The position numbers and the translations under genes are program-made. Below, in pieces: positions 19,516-28,790 of a stretch of DNA of 64,000 nt. The DNA lies in assembly GCF_030687295.1 (NCBI RefSeq), contig NZ_CP117425.1, forward strand, positions 1,244,001 to 1,308,000. Direction: 5' to 3'. The notes under the pieces were generated by a model, which did no database searches, was not told the origin of the DNA, and saw only the letters and a list, made by a program, of their open reading frames with translations. The stretch comes from Pseudomonas beijingensis (GTDB taxonomy: Bacteria > Pseudomonadota > Gammaproteobacteria > Pseudomonadales > Pseudomonadaceae). Each line of letters opens with the position of its first letter. Within the stretch, counting starts at the first letter, position 1.

Positions 19516-20910
19516 TCAAATCGCGAAAATCTTGCCCGGGTTCATGATGCCGTTCGGGTCGAAGACGGCCTTCACGGCTTTCATGTATTCAATTTCCACG
19601 GGCGAGCGACTATAGGTCAGGTAGTCGCGCTTGGTCATGCCCACGCCGTGTTCGGCGGAAATCGAGCCGTTGTACTTCTCGACGGTTTCGAAGACCCATT
19701 TGTTCACGGTGGCGCACTTGGCGAAGAACTCATCCTTGCTCAGGTTTTCCGGCTTGAGGATGTTCAGGTGCAGGTTGCCGTCGCCGATGTGACCGAACCA
19801 GACGATTTCGAAGTCCGGGTAGTGTTCGCCGACGATCGCGTCGATTTCCTGCAAGAAAGCTGGAACCTTGGAGACGGTCACCGAGATGTCGTTCTTGTAC
19901 GGCGTCCAGTGGGAGATGGTTTCTGAGATGTACTCGCGCAGCTTCCACAGGTTTTGCAGCTGAGTGTCGCTCTGGCTCATCACGCCGTCCAGCACCCAGC
20001 CTTGTTCCACGCAGTGCTCGAAGGTTTCCAAGGCCTGGTTGGCGACTTCTTCGGTGGTGGCTTCGAATTCCAGCAGGGCGTAGAACGGGCAGTCGGTTTC
20101 GAACGGTGCCGGTACGTCGCCACGACCGAGGACCTTGGCCAGGGCCTTGTCGGAGAAGAATTCGAAGGCGGTCAGGTCCAGTTTGCCTTGGAAGGCGTGC
20201 AGCACCGGCATGATCGAATCGAAATCCGGGGTGCCGAGCACCATGGCGGTGAGGTTTTTCGGCGCACGGTCCAAGCGCATGGTGGCCTCGACCACGAAGC
20301 CCAGGGTGCCTTCGGCGCCGATGAACAGCTGCCGCAAGTCGTAGCCGGTGGCGTTCTTGATCAGGTCCTTGTTCAGCTCCAGCAGGTCACCCTTGCCGGT
20401 GACGACCTTCATGCCCGCCACCCAGTTGCGGGTCATGCCGTAGCGAATGACCTTGATTCCGCCGGCATTGGTGCCGATATTGCCGCCAATCTGGCTGGAA
20501 CCGGCCGAAGCGAAGTCAACCGGGTAGTACAGGCCATGTTCTTCAGCCTTGTTCTGTAGCTGTTCGGTGACCACGCCCGGCTGGCACACGGCAGTGCGGT
20601 CGGTGAGGTTCACGTCGAGAATCTGGTTCATGTAGTCGAATGACACCACCACTTCGCCGTTGGCGGCCACAGCGGCGGCGGACAACCCGGTGCGCCCGCC
20701 CGATGGCACCAGCGCGATCTTGTGCGCATTGGCCCAGCGCACGATGGCCTGGACCTGTTCGGTGGTCTTGGGAAAGACAATGGCCGAGGGCGCCGGGGCG
20801 AAATGTTTGGTCCAATCCTTGCCGTAAGCGTTCAGGGAGTCGGCATCGGTCAAGACCTTGCCAGGCTCAACCAGGGTCTTCAGCTCATCTATCACGGCAG
20901 GATGGGTCAT
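19516..20910 (-). CDS. FAD-binding oxidoreductase, D-2-hydroxyglutarate dehydrogenase type
   Basis: 464 residues of the GlcD/D2HGDH family: a PCMH FAD domain (PSGGRTGLSAAAVA, AGSSQIGGNIGTNAGG) and the C-terminal FAD-oxidase cap (GHIGDGNLHLN, SISAEHGVGMTKRDYL). It is divergent from serA, and work in Pseudomonas has shown that such a D2HGDH removes the D-2-hydroxyglutarate made by SerA, pulling serine synthesis forward. The activity here is inferred from similarity and this position. The ATG at 20910 (MTHPAVIDEL) matches the family start. Confidence 0.9.
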   Translation of the reverse strand: MTHPAVIDELKTLVEPGKVLTDADSLNAYGKDWTKHFAPAPSAIVFPKTTEQVQAIVRWANAHKIALVPSGGRTGLSAAAVAANGEVVVSFDYMNQILDVNLTDRTAVCQPGVVTEQLQNKAEEHGLYYPVDFASAGSSQIGGNIGTNAGGIKVIRYGMTRNWVAGMKVVTGKGDLLELNKDLIKNATGYDLRQLFIGAEGTLGFVVEATMRLDRAPKNLTAMVLGTPDFDSIMPVLHAFQGKLDLTAFEFFSDKALAKVLGRGDVPAPFETDCPFYALLEFEATTEEVANQALETFEHCVEQGWVLDGVMSQSDTQLQNLWKLREYISETISHWTPYKNDISVTVSKVPAFLQEIDAIVGEHYPDFEIVWFGHIGDGNLHLNILKPENLSKDEFFAKCATVNKWVFETVEKYNGSISAEHGVGMTKRDYLTYSRSPVEIEYMKAVKAVFDPNGIMNPGKIFAI

Positions 20911-21114
20911 CGACAGAACTCTCGAACAATTCATGGTCATCCTGAGAACGCTTCACGTCGCAGGAATGAGTGTTTGCGGGGTGCGTATGCTAGCATACCG
21001 ACCCCGCAGCGTAGTGCCCAACGGCTGTTCTGCGGCGACGGCTGTCACGCCGGTCGGGCCAGCATGCGCTGTCCGATTCCCTGCCATTTTTCTCCGGGAC
21101 ACAGGTTTACGCAG

Positions 21115-22344
21115 ATGAGCAAGACTTCTCTCGATAAGAGCAAGATCAAGTTCCTTCTTCTCGAAGGCGTCCACCAATCGGCTGTCGACGTCCTCAAGTC
21201 GGCGGGCTACACCAGCATCGAGTACATCACCAGTTCTCTGCCGGAAGCCCAGCTCAAGGAAAAGATCGCCGATGCTCACTTCATCGGTATTCGCTCCCGT
21301 ACTCAACTGACCGAAGAGATCTTCGACCACGCCAAGAAGCTGGTGGCGGTCGGCTGCTTCTGCATCGGCACCAACCAGGTTGACCTCAACGCGGCGCGCG
21401 AGCGCGGTATCGCAGTGTTCAACGCGCCGTACTCCAACACCCGTTCCGTTGCCGAGCTGGTGCTGGCCGAAGCGATCCTGTTGCTGCGCGGCATCCCTGA
21501 GAAGAACGCTTCCTGCCACCGTGGCGGCTGGATCAAGAGCGCGGCCAACTCCTTCGAAATCCGTGGCAAGAAGCTGGGTATCGTCGGCTACGGCTCGATC
21601 GGCACGCAGTTGTCGGTCCTGGCTGAAGGCCTGGGCATGCAAGTGTACTTCTACGACACCGTGACCAAGCTGCCCTTGGGCAATGCCACCCAAGTCAACG
21701 ACTTGCACGAGCTGCTGGGCATGTCCGACATCGTGACCCTGCACGTGCCGGAAACCGCCGCCACCCAGTGGATGATCGGCGAGAAGGAAATCCGTGCCAT
21801 CAAGAAGGGCGGGATTCTGATCAACGCCGCGCGTGGCACCGTGGTCAAGCTCGATGCCCTGGCCGACGCGATCAAGGACAAGCACCTGATCGGCGCCGCC
21901 ATCGACGTGTTCCCGGTGGAGCCACGCTCCAACGACGACATCTTCGAAAGCCCGCTGCGTGGCCTGGACAACGTGATCCTGACCCCGCACATCGGCGGTT
22001 CCACCGCTGAAGCCCAAGCCAACATCGGCCTGGAAGTGGCGGAGAAACTGGTCAAGTACAGCGACAACGGTACGTCGGTGTCGTCGGTGAACTTCCCGGA
22101 AGTGGCCCTGCCGGCACACCCTGGCAAGCACCGCCTGTTGCACATCCACGAGAACATCCCGGGTGTGATGAGCGAGATCAACAAGGTCTTCGCCGAAAAC
22201 GGCATCAACATTTCCGGTCAGTTCCTGCAGACCAACGAGAAAGTCGGCTACGTCGTGATCGACGTCGACGCCGAATACTCGGACCTGGCGCAAGAGAAGC
22301 TGCAGCACATTAATGGCACGATTCGTTGCCGGGTGTTGTTCTAA
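21115..22344 (+). CDS. serA: D-3-phosphoglycerate dehydrogenase
   Basis: Oxidises 3-phosphoglycerate to 3-phosphohydroxypyruvate, the first step of serine synthesis, and can reduce 2-oxoglutarate to D-2-hydroxyglutarate. 409 residues: substrate domain, NAD-binding domain with GYGSIGTQLS, catalytic residues around INAARGTVV and LTPHIGGSTAEAQ, and a C-terminal ACT domain (about 338-409) for serine feedback (IHENIPGVMSEINKVF). The start at 21115 (MSKTSLDKSKIKF) matches family length; the longer open frame overlaps the divergent gene. A strong terminator follows. Confidence 0.97.
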   Translation: MSKTSLDKSKIKFLLLEGVHQSAVDVLKSAGYTSIEYITSSLPEAQLKEKIADAHFIGIRSRTQLTEEIFDHAKKLVAVGCFCIGTNQVDLNAARERGIAVFNAPYSNTRSVAELVLAEAILLLRGIPEKNASCHRGGWIKSAANSFEIRGKKLGIVGYGSIGTQLSVLAEGLGMQVYFYDTVTKLPLGNATQVNDLHELLGMSDIVTLHVPETAATQWMIGEKEIRAIKKGGILINAARGTVVKLDALADAIKDKHLIGAAIDVFPVEPRSNDDIFESPLRGLDNVILTPHIGGSTAEAQANIGLEVAEKLVKYSDNGTSVSSVNFPEVALPAHPGKHRLLHIHENIPGVMSEINKVFAENGINISGQFLQTNEKVGYVVIDVDAEYSDLAQEKLQHINGTIRCRVLF

Positions 22345-22362
22345 GCAGGCTTGGCTTGCAAT

Positions 22363-22398
22363 AAAAAACGGGAGCCCCGAAGGGCTCCCGTTTTTTTT
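22363..22398 (+). terminator. Intrinsic terminator of serA
   Basis: A perfect 9-bp GC stem, CGGGAGCCC / GGGCTCCCG, with a CGAA tetraloop, followed by eight T. It begins 18 bp after the serA stop codon. Confidence 0.95.
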
Positions 22399-22419
22399 GC
22401 CTGACACACCATAAAACCC

Positions 22420-22508
22420 CTGTGGGAGCGAGCTTGCTCGCGATGGCGGTGGTTCAGTCGATAAATCTTTTCTGACATACCGCCATCGCGAGCAAGCTCG
22501 CTCCCACA
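22420..22508. repeat. REPIN
   Basis: Inverted GTGGGAGCGAGCTTGCTCGC arms with GGCGGT/ACCGCC extensions, between the serA terminator and the convergent DUF4399 gene. Confidence 0.9.
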
Positions 22509-22539
22509 AGGGATCTGCGTTGTGCCAGCCGGTGCTGTG

Positions 22540-22965
22540 TTACTTCACATTCACCGTGATTTTCTTGGACACGATCGACGGGTCGAACGGCATGTGGCCG
22601 GTGTCGCCCAGAATCAATTGCAAGGTGTGCTTGCCTGGGGCCAGTTTGATGGTGGTCTCGGTTTGTGCCTTGCCGAAGTGCACGTGGTTGGCGTCGGTTG
22701 GAATCGGCGCGCCGGCGGCAGGCAGCTTGTCGACATCGATCAGCAAATGGTGATGGCCAGTGTTCTTGGTCACATCGCCCGCCGGAGCCAGGGCAATATT
22801 CTTGACACCGAACTTGACCTTGAATTCCTGGGCAACGGTGGCGCCGTCTTCCGGGGAAACGATGAACACTTCAGCACCTTTGGGCGCCGGTGTCGCGGCG
22901 CTTGCCAGCATCGACGCGCCCAATAACAGACCGGCCAACGCGGCACGAGACATAAAGCTTTTCAT
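22540..22965 (-). CDS. DUF4399-like periplasmic protein
   Basis: 141 residues with a clear signal peptide (MKSFMSRAALAGLLLGASMLASA, cleavage after ASA near residue 23). The mature part is a single small beta domain, with FIVSPEDGATV, NTGHHHLLIDVD and ANHVHFGKAQTET; the clustered His residues (GHHHL, HVHFG) suggest metal binding, though this is not shown for the family. The ATG at 22965 has GGAG 10 bp upstream and places the charged residue and helix correctly. No partner gene is apparent. Confidence 0.85.
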   Translation of the reverse strand: MKSFMSRAALAGLLLGASMLASAATPAPKGAEVFIVSPEDGATVAQEFKVKFGVKNIALAPAGDVTKNTGHHHLLIDVDKLPAAGAPIPTDANHVHFGKAQTETTIKLAPGKHTLQLILGDTGHMPFDPSIVSKKITVNVK

Positions 22966-23098
22966 TTTTTTCTCCAGTTTTTCCATGAAATCCGCCTGGC
23001 CATCACAACTTCATGACCAATCGTTGTCGAAGCCTGCAACAACCATAGCAAAGCGAGCCTGAAACGAGCGTCGCTTGTACAAATACAAAGGAGTGACC

Positions 23099-23665
23099 AT
23101 GCGCTTTCTGCCTGGCCTGATTTGCCTGCTACCCCTTTTGAGCCCCCTGGCTCATGCCGAACTGATCGATGACATCAATGACCGTGGCGAACTGCGCATT
23201 GCCCTCGAGGCCAACACCGCGCCCTTCAACTTCAAGGAAGACGGCAAACTCACCGGCTTCGAAGTGGAACTGGGTGAAATGCTCGCGGCTGAACTCGATG
23301 TACGCCCCGATTTTGTGGTCACCGATGCCGCGGATCTGCTGCCCGGTGTGGAGAGCGGCAAGTACGACGTCGCCATCAACCACATAGCAATGACCCCGGA
23401 ACTGGCCGAACGTTTCGACCTCAGTGCCGCTTACAGCCGTCCGGATGCGCAACTGCTGGCGAGCAAGGAGGAGCCGCAGCGTCCGTTGGTCATGGCGCAG
23501 TCGTTCCAGCCGGAAGAAAAGAGCGGCCCGCCGCCGAGCCTGGTGATTCCGTTCCAGAAGGGCAATCCGGCGTTCAAGGCCAGCCTGGACAACGCCCTGA
23601 CGCGTATCAAGGATGACGGGAGGCTGGAGCAGTTGTCGCAGAAGTGGTTGAAAAAACAGGAGTGA
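23099..23665 (+). CDS. Short periplasmic substrate-binding-like protein, lacking most of lobe 2
   Basis: 188 residues. Signal peptide 1-20 (LLPLLSPLAHA), then a good match to lobe 1 of bacterial solute-binding family 3 proteins (RGELRIALEANTAPFNFKED, FEVELGEMLAAELDV, SGKYDVAINHIAMTPE). After about residue 125 (AQLLASKEEPQ) some 70-80 residues of lobe 2 are missing, and the protein resumes with the C-terminal helices (FQKGNPAFKASLDNAL, DDGRLEQLSQKWL). There is no stop or frameshift, so this is a clean internal loss. No permease or ATPase gene is adjacent, so it may not be a transport protein. Confidence 0.8.
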   Translation: MRFLPGLICLLPLLSPLAHAELIDDINDRGELRIALEANTAPFNFKEDGKLTGFEVELGEMLAAELDVRPDFVVTDAADLLPGVESGKYDVAINHIAMTPELAERFDLSAAYSRPDAQLLASKEEPQRPLVMAQSFQPEEKSGPPPSLVIPFQKGNPAFKASLDNALTRIKDDGRLEQLSQKWLKKQE

Positions 23666-23716
23666 AGATTCCAGGCGATGAGGCCAAACCATCGAGCTTC
23701 ATTGATTGTTGCACCG

Positions 23717-23813
23717 CTATCGCGAGCAAGCTCGCTCCCACACTTGATCAGTTGTGAACTCATAATCTGTGAGCACCGCAGTTCCAATGTGGGAGCGAGC
23801 TTGCTCGCGATGG
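23717..23813. repeat. REPIN
   Basis: Convergent-orientation inverted REP arms between the convergent binding-protein and methyltransferase genes. Confidence 0.9.
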
Positions 23814-23825
23814 CGTCCTCAAATC

Positions 23826-24455
23826 CTAAGCAGGTCTACGCCAGACACTCGCCAACCAAGGCTGCTGCTCTCGCGGCAGTCCCGCCGGTCGGTAGTAATG
23901 TTCCAGCTCTACAAAGCCCGCTTCCGTGAGCAAGGTGCGCCAGGCCGCGAGGTCGTGGTAGGCGCCGAAGCGCTGGCCGTTCCAGCCTTCCTGGTTTTCG
24001 CCCCGAGGATTGGAGCTGAACAGCACGCCGCCGGGCTTGAGCGTGGTGTGCAGTTGCTTGAGCACCCGCGGCAGTTCCTGGACGGGGACATGAAACAGCA
24101 CCGCGTTGGCGAAAATCCCGTCAAAGCGCTCGGCCGGCAGGTCGAGTTCCAGGAAGTCCTGTTGCCACACTTCACAGCCGCTGTCCTGGCGTGCCATCCG
24201 GGCGAATTCCGCTGAACCGTCGAGGCCGACCGCGACATGGCCCATGGCCGTGAATGTACGCAGGTCGCGCCCCGGGCCGCAGCCGAAATCCAGGATGTGC
24301 AGTGGGGCCTGGCCCTGGATGTGGCGCAGCAGGGCGTCGATGTTCTGGCTGACATCGTGGTCGCGGGTGCCTTCGCGAAAGCTCTCGGCCACGGCGTTGT
24401 AATGGCCCAGGGTCGTGGCGGTGATGGCGTGCAGGTCGTCGGCGGTGTGTTTCAT
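23826..24455 (-). CDS. Class I SAM-dependent methyltransferase
   Basis: 209 residues with the Rossmann methyltransferase fold: motif I ILDFGCGPGRDLRTF (S-adenosylmethionine loop), the acidic residue of motif II in AVGLDGSAEF, and FDGIFANAVLFHV as motif IV. The substrate is unknown; size and motifs match the general methyltransferase_11/UbiE-like group. It is on the same strand as the metI gene at 24677, but a REP and a tandem array separate them, so co-transcription is unlikely. Confidence 0.88.
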   Translation of the reverse strand: MKHTADDLHAITATTLGHYNAVAESFREGTRDHDVSQNIDALLRHIQGQAPLHILDFGCGPGRDLRTFTAMGHVAVGLDGSAEFARMARQDSGCEVWQQDFLELDLPAERFDGIFANAVLFHVPVQELPRVLKQLHTTLKPGGVLFSSNPRGENQEGWNGQRFGAYHDLAAWRTLLTEAGFVELEHYYRPAGLPREQQPWLASVWRRPA

Positions 24456-24513
24456 GGGTGTGGGGCTTGGGTGAGGAGTGTCAGCCGACTATACCGCAAG
24501 CCCGCTGATCTGC

Positions 24514-24607
24514 CTGTGGGAGCAAAGCTTGCTCGCGATTGCAGTCGTCCAGTTGGCATCCATGTTGGATGGAATACTGCTATCGCGGGCAAGCTTTGCT
24601 CCCACAG
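24514..24607. repeat. REPIN (AGCAAAGCTTGCTCGCGAT variant)
   Basis: Inverted pair with CAAAGCTTG-type arms and a central GGCATCCATGTTGGATGG hairpin. Its right arm runs directly into the 17-bp tandem array at 24599. Confidence 0.88.
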
Positions 24608-24681
24608 GTCAACTGCTCCCACAGGTCAACTGCTCCCACAGGTCAACTGTTCCCACAGGGCAACTGCTCCCATAGGTCAGC
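24599..24681. repeat. 17-bp tandem repeat array derived from a REP end
   Basis: Units of CTCCCACAGGTCAACTG: three exact copies (24599, 24616, 24633), a fourth with two changes (24650) and a partial fifth (24667-24681). The first half of the unit is the end of a REP arm. The metI stop codon (TGA, 24677-24679) lies in the last partial copy, so the array abuts the gene exactly. Confidence 0.92.
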
Positions 24682-25321
24682 GTTTGTTCAGGCCGCGCGC
24701 CAGGCGGTCACCCCCCAATTGGATCACGGCGACCAACGCGACCAGTAACACGATCACCGTGAGCATGATCTGGCTGTCGAAACGCTGGTAGCCATAGCGG
24801 TAGGCGATGTCGCCCAGGCCGCCGGCGCCGATCGCTCCGGCCATGGCCGAGGAGTTGATCATGGTCACCAAGGTGATGGTGAAACCGCCGACGATGCCCG
24901 GCAGGGCTTCGGGCAGCAGCACATGCCAGACAATGTGCCAACGTCGGCAACCCATGGCCTGGGCCGCTTCGATCAAGCCATGGTCGACTTCCCGCAGGCT
25001 GACTTCGGCGATACGGGCGAAGAACGGCGTGGCGGCGATGGTCAGCGGTACGACCGCGGCCCACACGCCATAGGTGGTGCCGACGATCAGCCGGGTGAAC
25101 GGAATCAGCGCCACCATCAGAATCAGGAACGGTATCGAGCGGAACAGGTTCACGAACGCGCCCAGGGCCCGGTTCAAGGTCGGCGCTTCATAGATCCCGC
25201 CCTTGCCGCTGGTGACCAGGATCACCGCCAGCGGTATGCCCGCCAGCAACGCGATCAACGACGACACGCCGACCATCAGGAACGTGTCGATGAAACCCTG
25301 CAACAACCGATCAAACCACAT
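24677..25321 (-). CDS. metI: MetI-type ABC transporter permease
   Basis: 214-residue inner-membrane permease of the methionine/organosulfur uptake family. Five hydrophobic helices are visible and the ATPase contact loop is present as [26 protein letters not shown], with the EAA signature. Its start overlaps the end of the ATPase gene by 11 bp, so translation is coupled. With the neighbouring SfnB-like and FMN monooxygenase genes, the substrate may be an organosulfur compound other than methionine. Confidence 0.93.
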   Translation of the reverse strand: MWFDRLLQGFIDTFLMVGVSSLIALLAGIPLAVILVTSGKGGIYEAPTLNRALGAFVNLFRSIPFLILMVALIPFTRLIVGTTYGVWAAVVPLTIAATPFFARIAEVSLREVDHGLIEAAQAMGCRRWHIVWHVLLPEALPGIVGGFTITLVTMINSSAMAGAIGAGGLGDIAYRYGYQRFDSQIMLTVIVLLVALVAVIQLGGDRLARGLNKR

Positions 25322-26435
25322 AACCCAGTACCTCCACCCGTTGCGCCCAATTGCCCGCCCGTTGACGCAGTTCCTCGGCGCCCCACGACGAGCCGCTCAC
25401 GGCCAGTAGCAGTTGCCCCAGCCCGTGGCCCTGAATCCGTTCGATGCCGCCGTGCAGCAATCGCACCCGCCCACCGAGGGCGCTGAACAAGGCGGCGAGA
25501 TCCGGTTCCTCACGCTCTATGCCGGTGAATTGCAGGCGCAGCACCGTCGCCGCATCCGCCGACGCCGGCTGTACCTGCAAGCGACTTTGCAGTTCTTCCG
25601 GGATGGCGTGTTGCAACGGTGCCAGCAGCGTCCGGCTGACCTCGTGTTGTGGGTTGCCGAAGACTTCCCAGACCGGTCCTTGCTCGACGATCCGCCCCTG
25701 CTCGAGCACCACGACCCGGTCGCAGACTTCGCGAATCACCGCCATCTCATGGGTGATCAAGACGATGGTCAGGCCCAGCCGCTGGTTGATCTCGCGCAGC
25801 AGGCCGAGGATCGATTGGGTGGTCTCCGGATCCAGGGCCGAGGTGGCCTCGTCGCACAACAATATCTGCGGGTCATGCACCAGCGCCCGAGCAATCCCCA
25901 CCCGTTGCTTCTGCCCGCCGGAAAGCTGCGCCGGATAGGCCTGGTGCTTGCCATCCAGGCCCACCAGTTCCAGCAGCTCGCGGACTTTGCGCTGGCGCTG
26001 TTCCTTGGGCACACCGGCGACTTTCAGGGGCAGTTCAACGTTCTGCCACACGGTCTTGGCCGACATCAGGTTGAAGTGTTGGAAGATCATGCCGATGCGC
26101 CGGCGCAGCTCCACCAGGCGGTCTTCATCGAACTCGCCGATGTCCACCCGGTCGATCAACACCCGGCCGCTGGTGGGTTGCTCGAGGCGGTTGATGGTGC
26201 GGATCAGTGATGATTTTCCGGCGCCGCTGCGGCCGATGATGCCGAACACCTCGCCGCGCTGAATCGCCAGGTCGATGCCTTGCAGCGCGGCCACCGGGCC
26301 CTGGCTGCCGTTGTAGGTCTTGCCCAGGCCGATGAAGCGCACATGGGCGCGGTTCAGCTCTGGGTGCAGTTCGGTCTGGTCGGCGCTTTGCGGCGCGGGG
26401 GCGTCATGGCGGAGTCGAGCGTTGACGGCGTTCAT
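25311..26435 (-). CDS. metN: MetN-type ABC transporter ATP-binding protein
   Basis: 374 residues. Walker [11 protein letters not shown]-loop FQHFNLM, signature LSGGQKQR, Walker [15 protein letters not shown] and H-loop ITHEMAV are complete, and the C-terminal region (about 290-374) fits the NIL regulatory domain that senses methionine in MetN. An N-terminal extension of about 30 residues precedes the usual start ([11 protein letters not shown]). The stop of the upstream metQ-like gene is 1 bp away, so the three genes form one tight unit. Confidence 0.93.
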   Translation of the reverse strand: MNAVNARLRHDAPAPQSADQTELHPELNRAHVRFIGLGKTYNGSQGPVAALQGIDLAIQRGEVFGIIGRSGAGKSSLIRTINRLEQPTSGRVLIDRVDIGEFDEDRLVELRRRIGMIFQHFNLMSAKTVWQNVELPLKVAGVPKEQRQRKVRELLELVGLDGKHQAYPAQLSGGQKQRVGIARALVHDPQILLCDEATSALDPETTQSILGLLREINQRLGLTIVLITHEMAVIREVCDRVVVLEQGRIVEQGPVWEVFGNPQHEVSRTLLAPLQHAIPEELQSRLQVQPASADAATVLRLQFTGIEREEPDLAALFSALGGRVRLLHGGIERIQGHGLGQLLLAVSGSSWGAEELRQRAGNWAQRVEVLGYVV

Positions 26436-26436
26436 G

Positions 26437-27246
26437 TCAGCCTTCCCAGCCGGCTTGGTAGAGTTTGCCGTGGGCTTTGTCCAAGGCGGCGCGCACGGCG
26501 GGTGAGTGTTGGTAGATGTCGACGAACTTGATCAGCCGTGGGTCGTTCTGGTTCTTAGGCTGGATCACGAACTGAATCACGTATTCCTTGTGGTCGAGGC
26601 CGTCGAACAGCAAGGCTGAACTGGCATCGAAGGTCTTGGCCAGGCGGATGTAGGCCGGATATCCCTGCACCAGGTCGGCGTCTTCATAGGCGCGCACCAA
26701 TTGCACGGCTTCGACTTGCAGGATCTTGAGCCGCTTCGGGTTGGCGATGATGTCATCTTCGGTGGCCTTGTAGCCGACGCCCGGCTTGAGGCTGATCAGC
26801 CCGGCCTTGGCCAGCAGTTGCAGGCCGCGACCGCTGTTGATCGGGTCGTTGGCAATGGCGACGCTGGCGCCTTCGGGCAGTTCGTCGAAGCTTTTGTATT
26901 TTTTCGAATAGAGACCGACGTTGTTGATGATCCCCGGCGCAAACGGCACAAGGTCGAACCCGGCGGCGGCCTTGGCATTTTCCAGGAACGGGATGTGCTG
27001 GAAGTAGTTCACGTCGATATCGCCCGAGGCCAGGCTGACGTTGGGCGCGATCCAGTCGCTGAACTCCACCAGCTCGACCTTCAGGCCTTGCTTGCCGGCT
27101 TCTTCGACGGCTGCTTCCAGGGGAATGGCGAACGCGGCGGTGGTGCCGATCTTCAACGGTGCGTCGGCGGCAAACAGCGCCGAGCTGAACAGGCCGAGGG
27201 CCAGGGCCAGTGCTTTGACTGGCAGGGTGAGGAGGTGTTTGGTCAT
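26437..27246 (-). CDS. metQ: MetQ/NlpA family substrate-binding protein
   Basis: 269 residues: signal peptide ([26 protein letters not shown], cut before ADAPLK) and an NlpA-type binding domain ([19 protein letters not shown] segment, [19 protein letters not shown]). Many MetQ proteins are lipoproteins, but this one has no lipobox cysteine and should be free in the periplasm. The start is ambiguous between ATG 27246 and ATG 27264; the former gives the better signal. The longer open frame reaching 27642 only overlaps the next gene. The ligand could be methionine or another organosulfur compound. Confidence 0.9.
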   Translation of the reverse strand: MTKHLLTLPVKALALALGLFSSALFAADAPLKIGTTAAFAIPLEAAVEEAGKQGLKVELVEFSDWIAPNVSLASGDIDVNYFQHIPFLENAKAAAGFDLVPFAPGIINNVGLYSKKYKSFDELPEGASVAIANDPINSGRGLQLLAKAGLISLKPGVGYKATEDDIIANPKRLKILQVEAVQLVRAYEDADLVQGYPAYIRLAKTFDASSALLFDGLDHKEYVIQFVIQPKNQNDPRLIKFVDIYQHSPAVRAALDKAHGKLYQAGWEG

Positions 27247-27304
27247 GTCAGTTGTTCCAGTCATTTTAGGAGGCGGTGCATATTTTTTGTGGTGAACAGA
27301 GCGA

Positions 27305-27392
27305 TGTGGGAGCAAGGCTTGCCCGCGATGAAGTTGATGCGGTCTCTCAAAAACCGAGGTGTCCGCATCGCGAGCAAGCTTTGCTCCCACAG
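27305..27392. repeat. REPIN (CAAGGCTTGCCCGCGAT variant)
   Basis: Inverted pair within the presumed operon, between the FMN monooxygenase and metQ genes. It could lower or protect the downstream part of the transcript. Confidence 0.88.
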
Positions 27393-27431
27393 TGCCTTGT
27401 TCCCACAGGGTCAGTGTCGGTAGCCCCAGGG

Positions 27432-28790
27432 TCAGTGCCGGTAGGTCGAGCCGGTGTGTTGTTCGGGCAAATGGGCCTCTGCGTGAAACAGCTTTTCGCG
27501 CAGGGTGCCGTTGTCGTATTCGGTCTTGTACGAGCCGCGTCGCTGCAACTCGGGGATCACCAGGTCGATGAAGTCCACGTAGCTTTGCGGCGTGACGATA
27601 CGGGTCAGGTTGAAGCCGTCGAGGCCGGTTTCGGCGATCCACGATTCCAACTCATCGGCCACCTGTTCGGGCGATCCGACCAGGGTGATGTAGCGACCGC
27701 CCAGGGCGTGTTGCTCCAGCAATTTGCGCCGGGTCCAATCGTTGTTCTGCAGGGTCTTGGTGGCTGATTGGATGGCGTTGCTCTTGACGTACTGGATCGG
27801 CTCATCCAGTTCGTACTGGGAGAAATCGATCCCCGTCGACGCGGAAAAATGCGCCACCCCGGCCTCGGCGCTGGCGTAGCCCAGGTACTCGGCATGCTTG
27901 GCCCAGGCGACCGCTTCGGTCTCGCCGACGATCACGTTCAAGCCCATGAACACCTTAATGTCCCCGGAGTTGCGCCCGGCCTCGGCGGCGCTGGCGCGGA
28001 CCTTGTCCACCTGGGCCTTGGTCGCCGATTTGTTCTGGCCGCTGATGAACACGCACTCGGCATGCCGCCCGGCGAACAACAAGCCGCGCTCGGAACTGCC
28101 GGCCTGGAACAGCACCGGGGTGCGTTGGGGCGACGGTTCGCACAGGTGATAGCCCTCGACCTGATAGAACTCGCCCTGGTGCCGGACCTTGTGCACTTTC
28201 TCCGGCAGGGCATAAATCCGCTGCGCGCGGTCGTTGATGACCGCGTCGTTTTCCCAACTGCCCTCCCACAATTTGTAGAGCACTTGCAGGTATTCATCGG
28301 CCTGGTCGTAGCGGCGGTCATGCTCGACCTGCGTTGTCAGACCCATGGCCTTGGCTGCGCTGTCCAGATAGCCGGTGACGATGTTCCAGCCGACCCGGCC
28401 GCGACTCAGGTGGTCGAGGGTGCTCATGCGTCGGGCAAACAGGTAGGGCGGTTCGTAGGTCAGGTTGGCGGTGAGGCCGAAGCCGAGGTTTTTGGTCACG
28501 GCGGCCATCGCGGACACTAACAACAGCGGGTCATTGACCGGCAGTTGGATCGACTCCTTGAGCGTGACGTCCACTGACTGTTGGTACACGTCATAGACCC
28601 CGACGATGTCGGCGATGAACAGCCCGTCGAACAACCCGCGCTCGAGCAATTGCGCCAGGGCGGTCCAGTATTCGAGGGTGTTGAACTGAGTCGAGGTGTC
28701 CTGGGGATGAGTCCACAGGCCATGGTTGATGTGCCCGATGCAGTTCATGTTGAAGGCATTGAGGAGAATTTTTTTCTTGCCGGCCGCCAT
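27432..28790 (-). CDS. LLM-class FMN-dependent monooxygenase (NtaA/SnaA/DszA family)
   Basis: 452 residues of the bacterial luciferase-like family that uses reduced FMN from a separate reductase to split C-S or C-N bonds. Motifs: LNAFNMNCIGHINHGLW at the N-terminus, RVGWNIVTGYLDSAAKAMG, and FQAGSSERGLLFAGRHAE, all typical of the DszA/DmoA/NtaA subgroup. Its ATG overlaps the stop of the upstream flavoprotein gene (TGATG), so translation is coupled. Context with SfnB-like proteins and a MetNIQ importer points to desulfurisation of an organosulfur compound; the substrate is not known. Confidence 0.92.
   Translation of the reverse strand: MAAGKKKILLNAFNMNCIGHINHGLWTHPQDTSTQFNTLEYWTALAQLLERGLFDGLFIADIVGVYDVYQQSVDVTLKESIQLPVNDPLLLVSAMAAVTKNLGFGLTANLTYEPPYLFARRMSTLDHLSRGRVGWNIVTGYLDSAAKAMGLTTQVEHDRRYDQADEYLQVLYKLWEGSWENDAVINDRAQRIYALPEKVHKVRHQGEFYQVEGYHLCEPSPQRTPVLFQAGSSERGLLFAGRHAECVFISGQNKSATKAQVDKVRASAAEAGRNSGDIKVFMGLNVIVGETEAVAWAKHAEYLGYASAEAGVAHFSASTGIDFSQYELDEPIQYVKSNAIQSATKTLQNNDWTRRKLLEQHALGGRYITLVGSPEQVADELESWIAETGLDGFNLTRIVTPQSYVDFIDLVIPELQRRGSYKTEYDNGTLREKLFHAEAHLPEQHTGSTYRH

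Noticed and set aside
24599..24681. CRISPR or iteron array
   Set aside because: Units are directly adjacent without spacers and derive from a REP end; no replication genes nearby.
27247..27642. N-terminal extension of the metQ gene
   Set aside because: It crosses a REPIN and overlaps the monooxygenase gene; a signal peptide begins at 27246.
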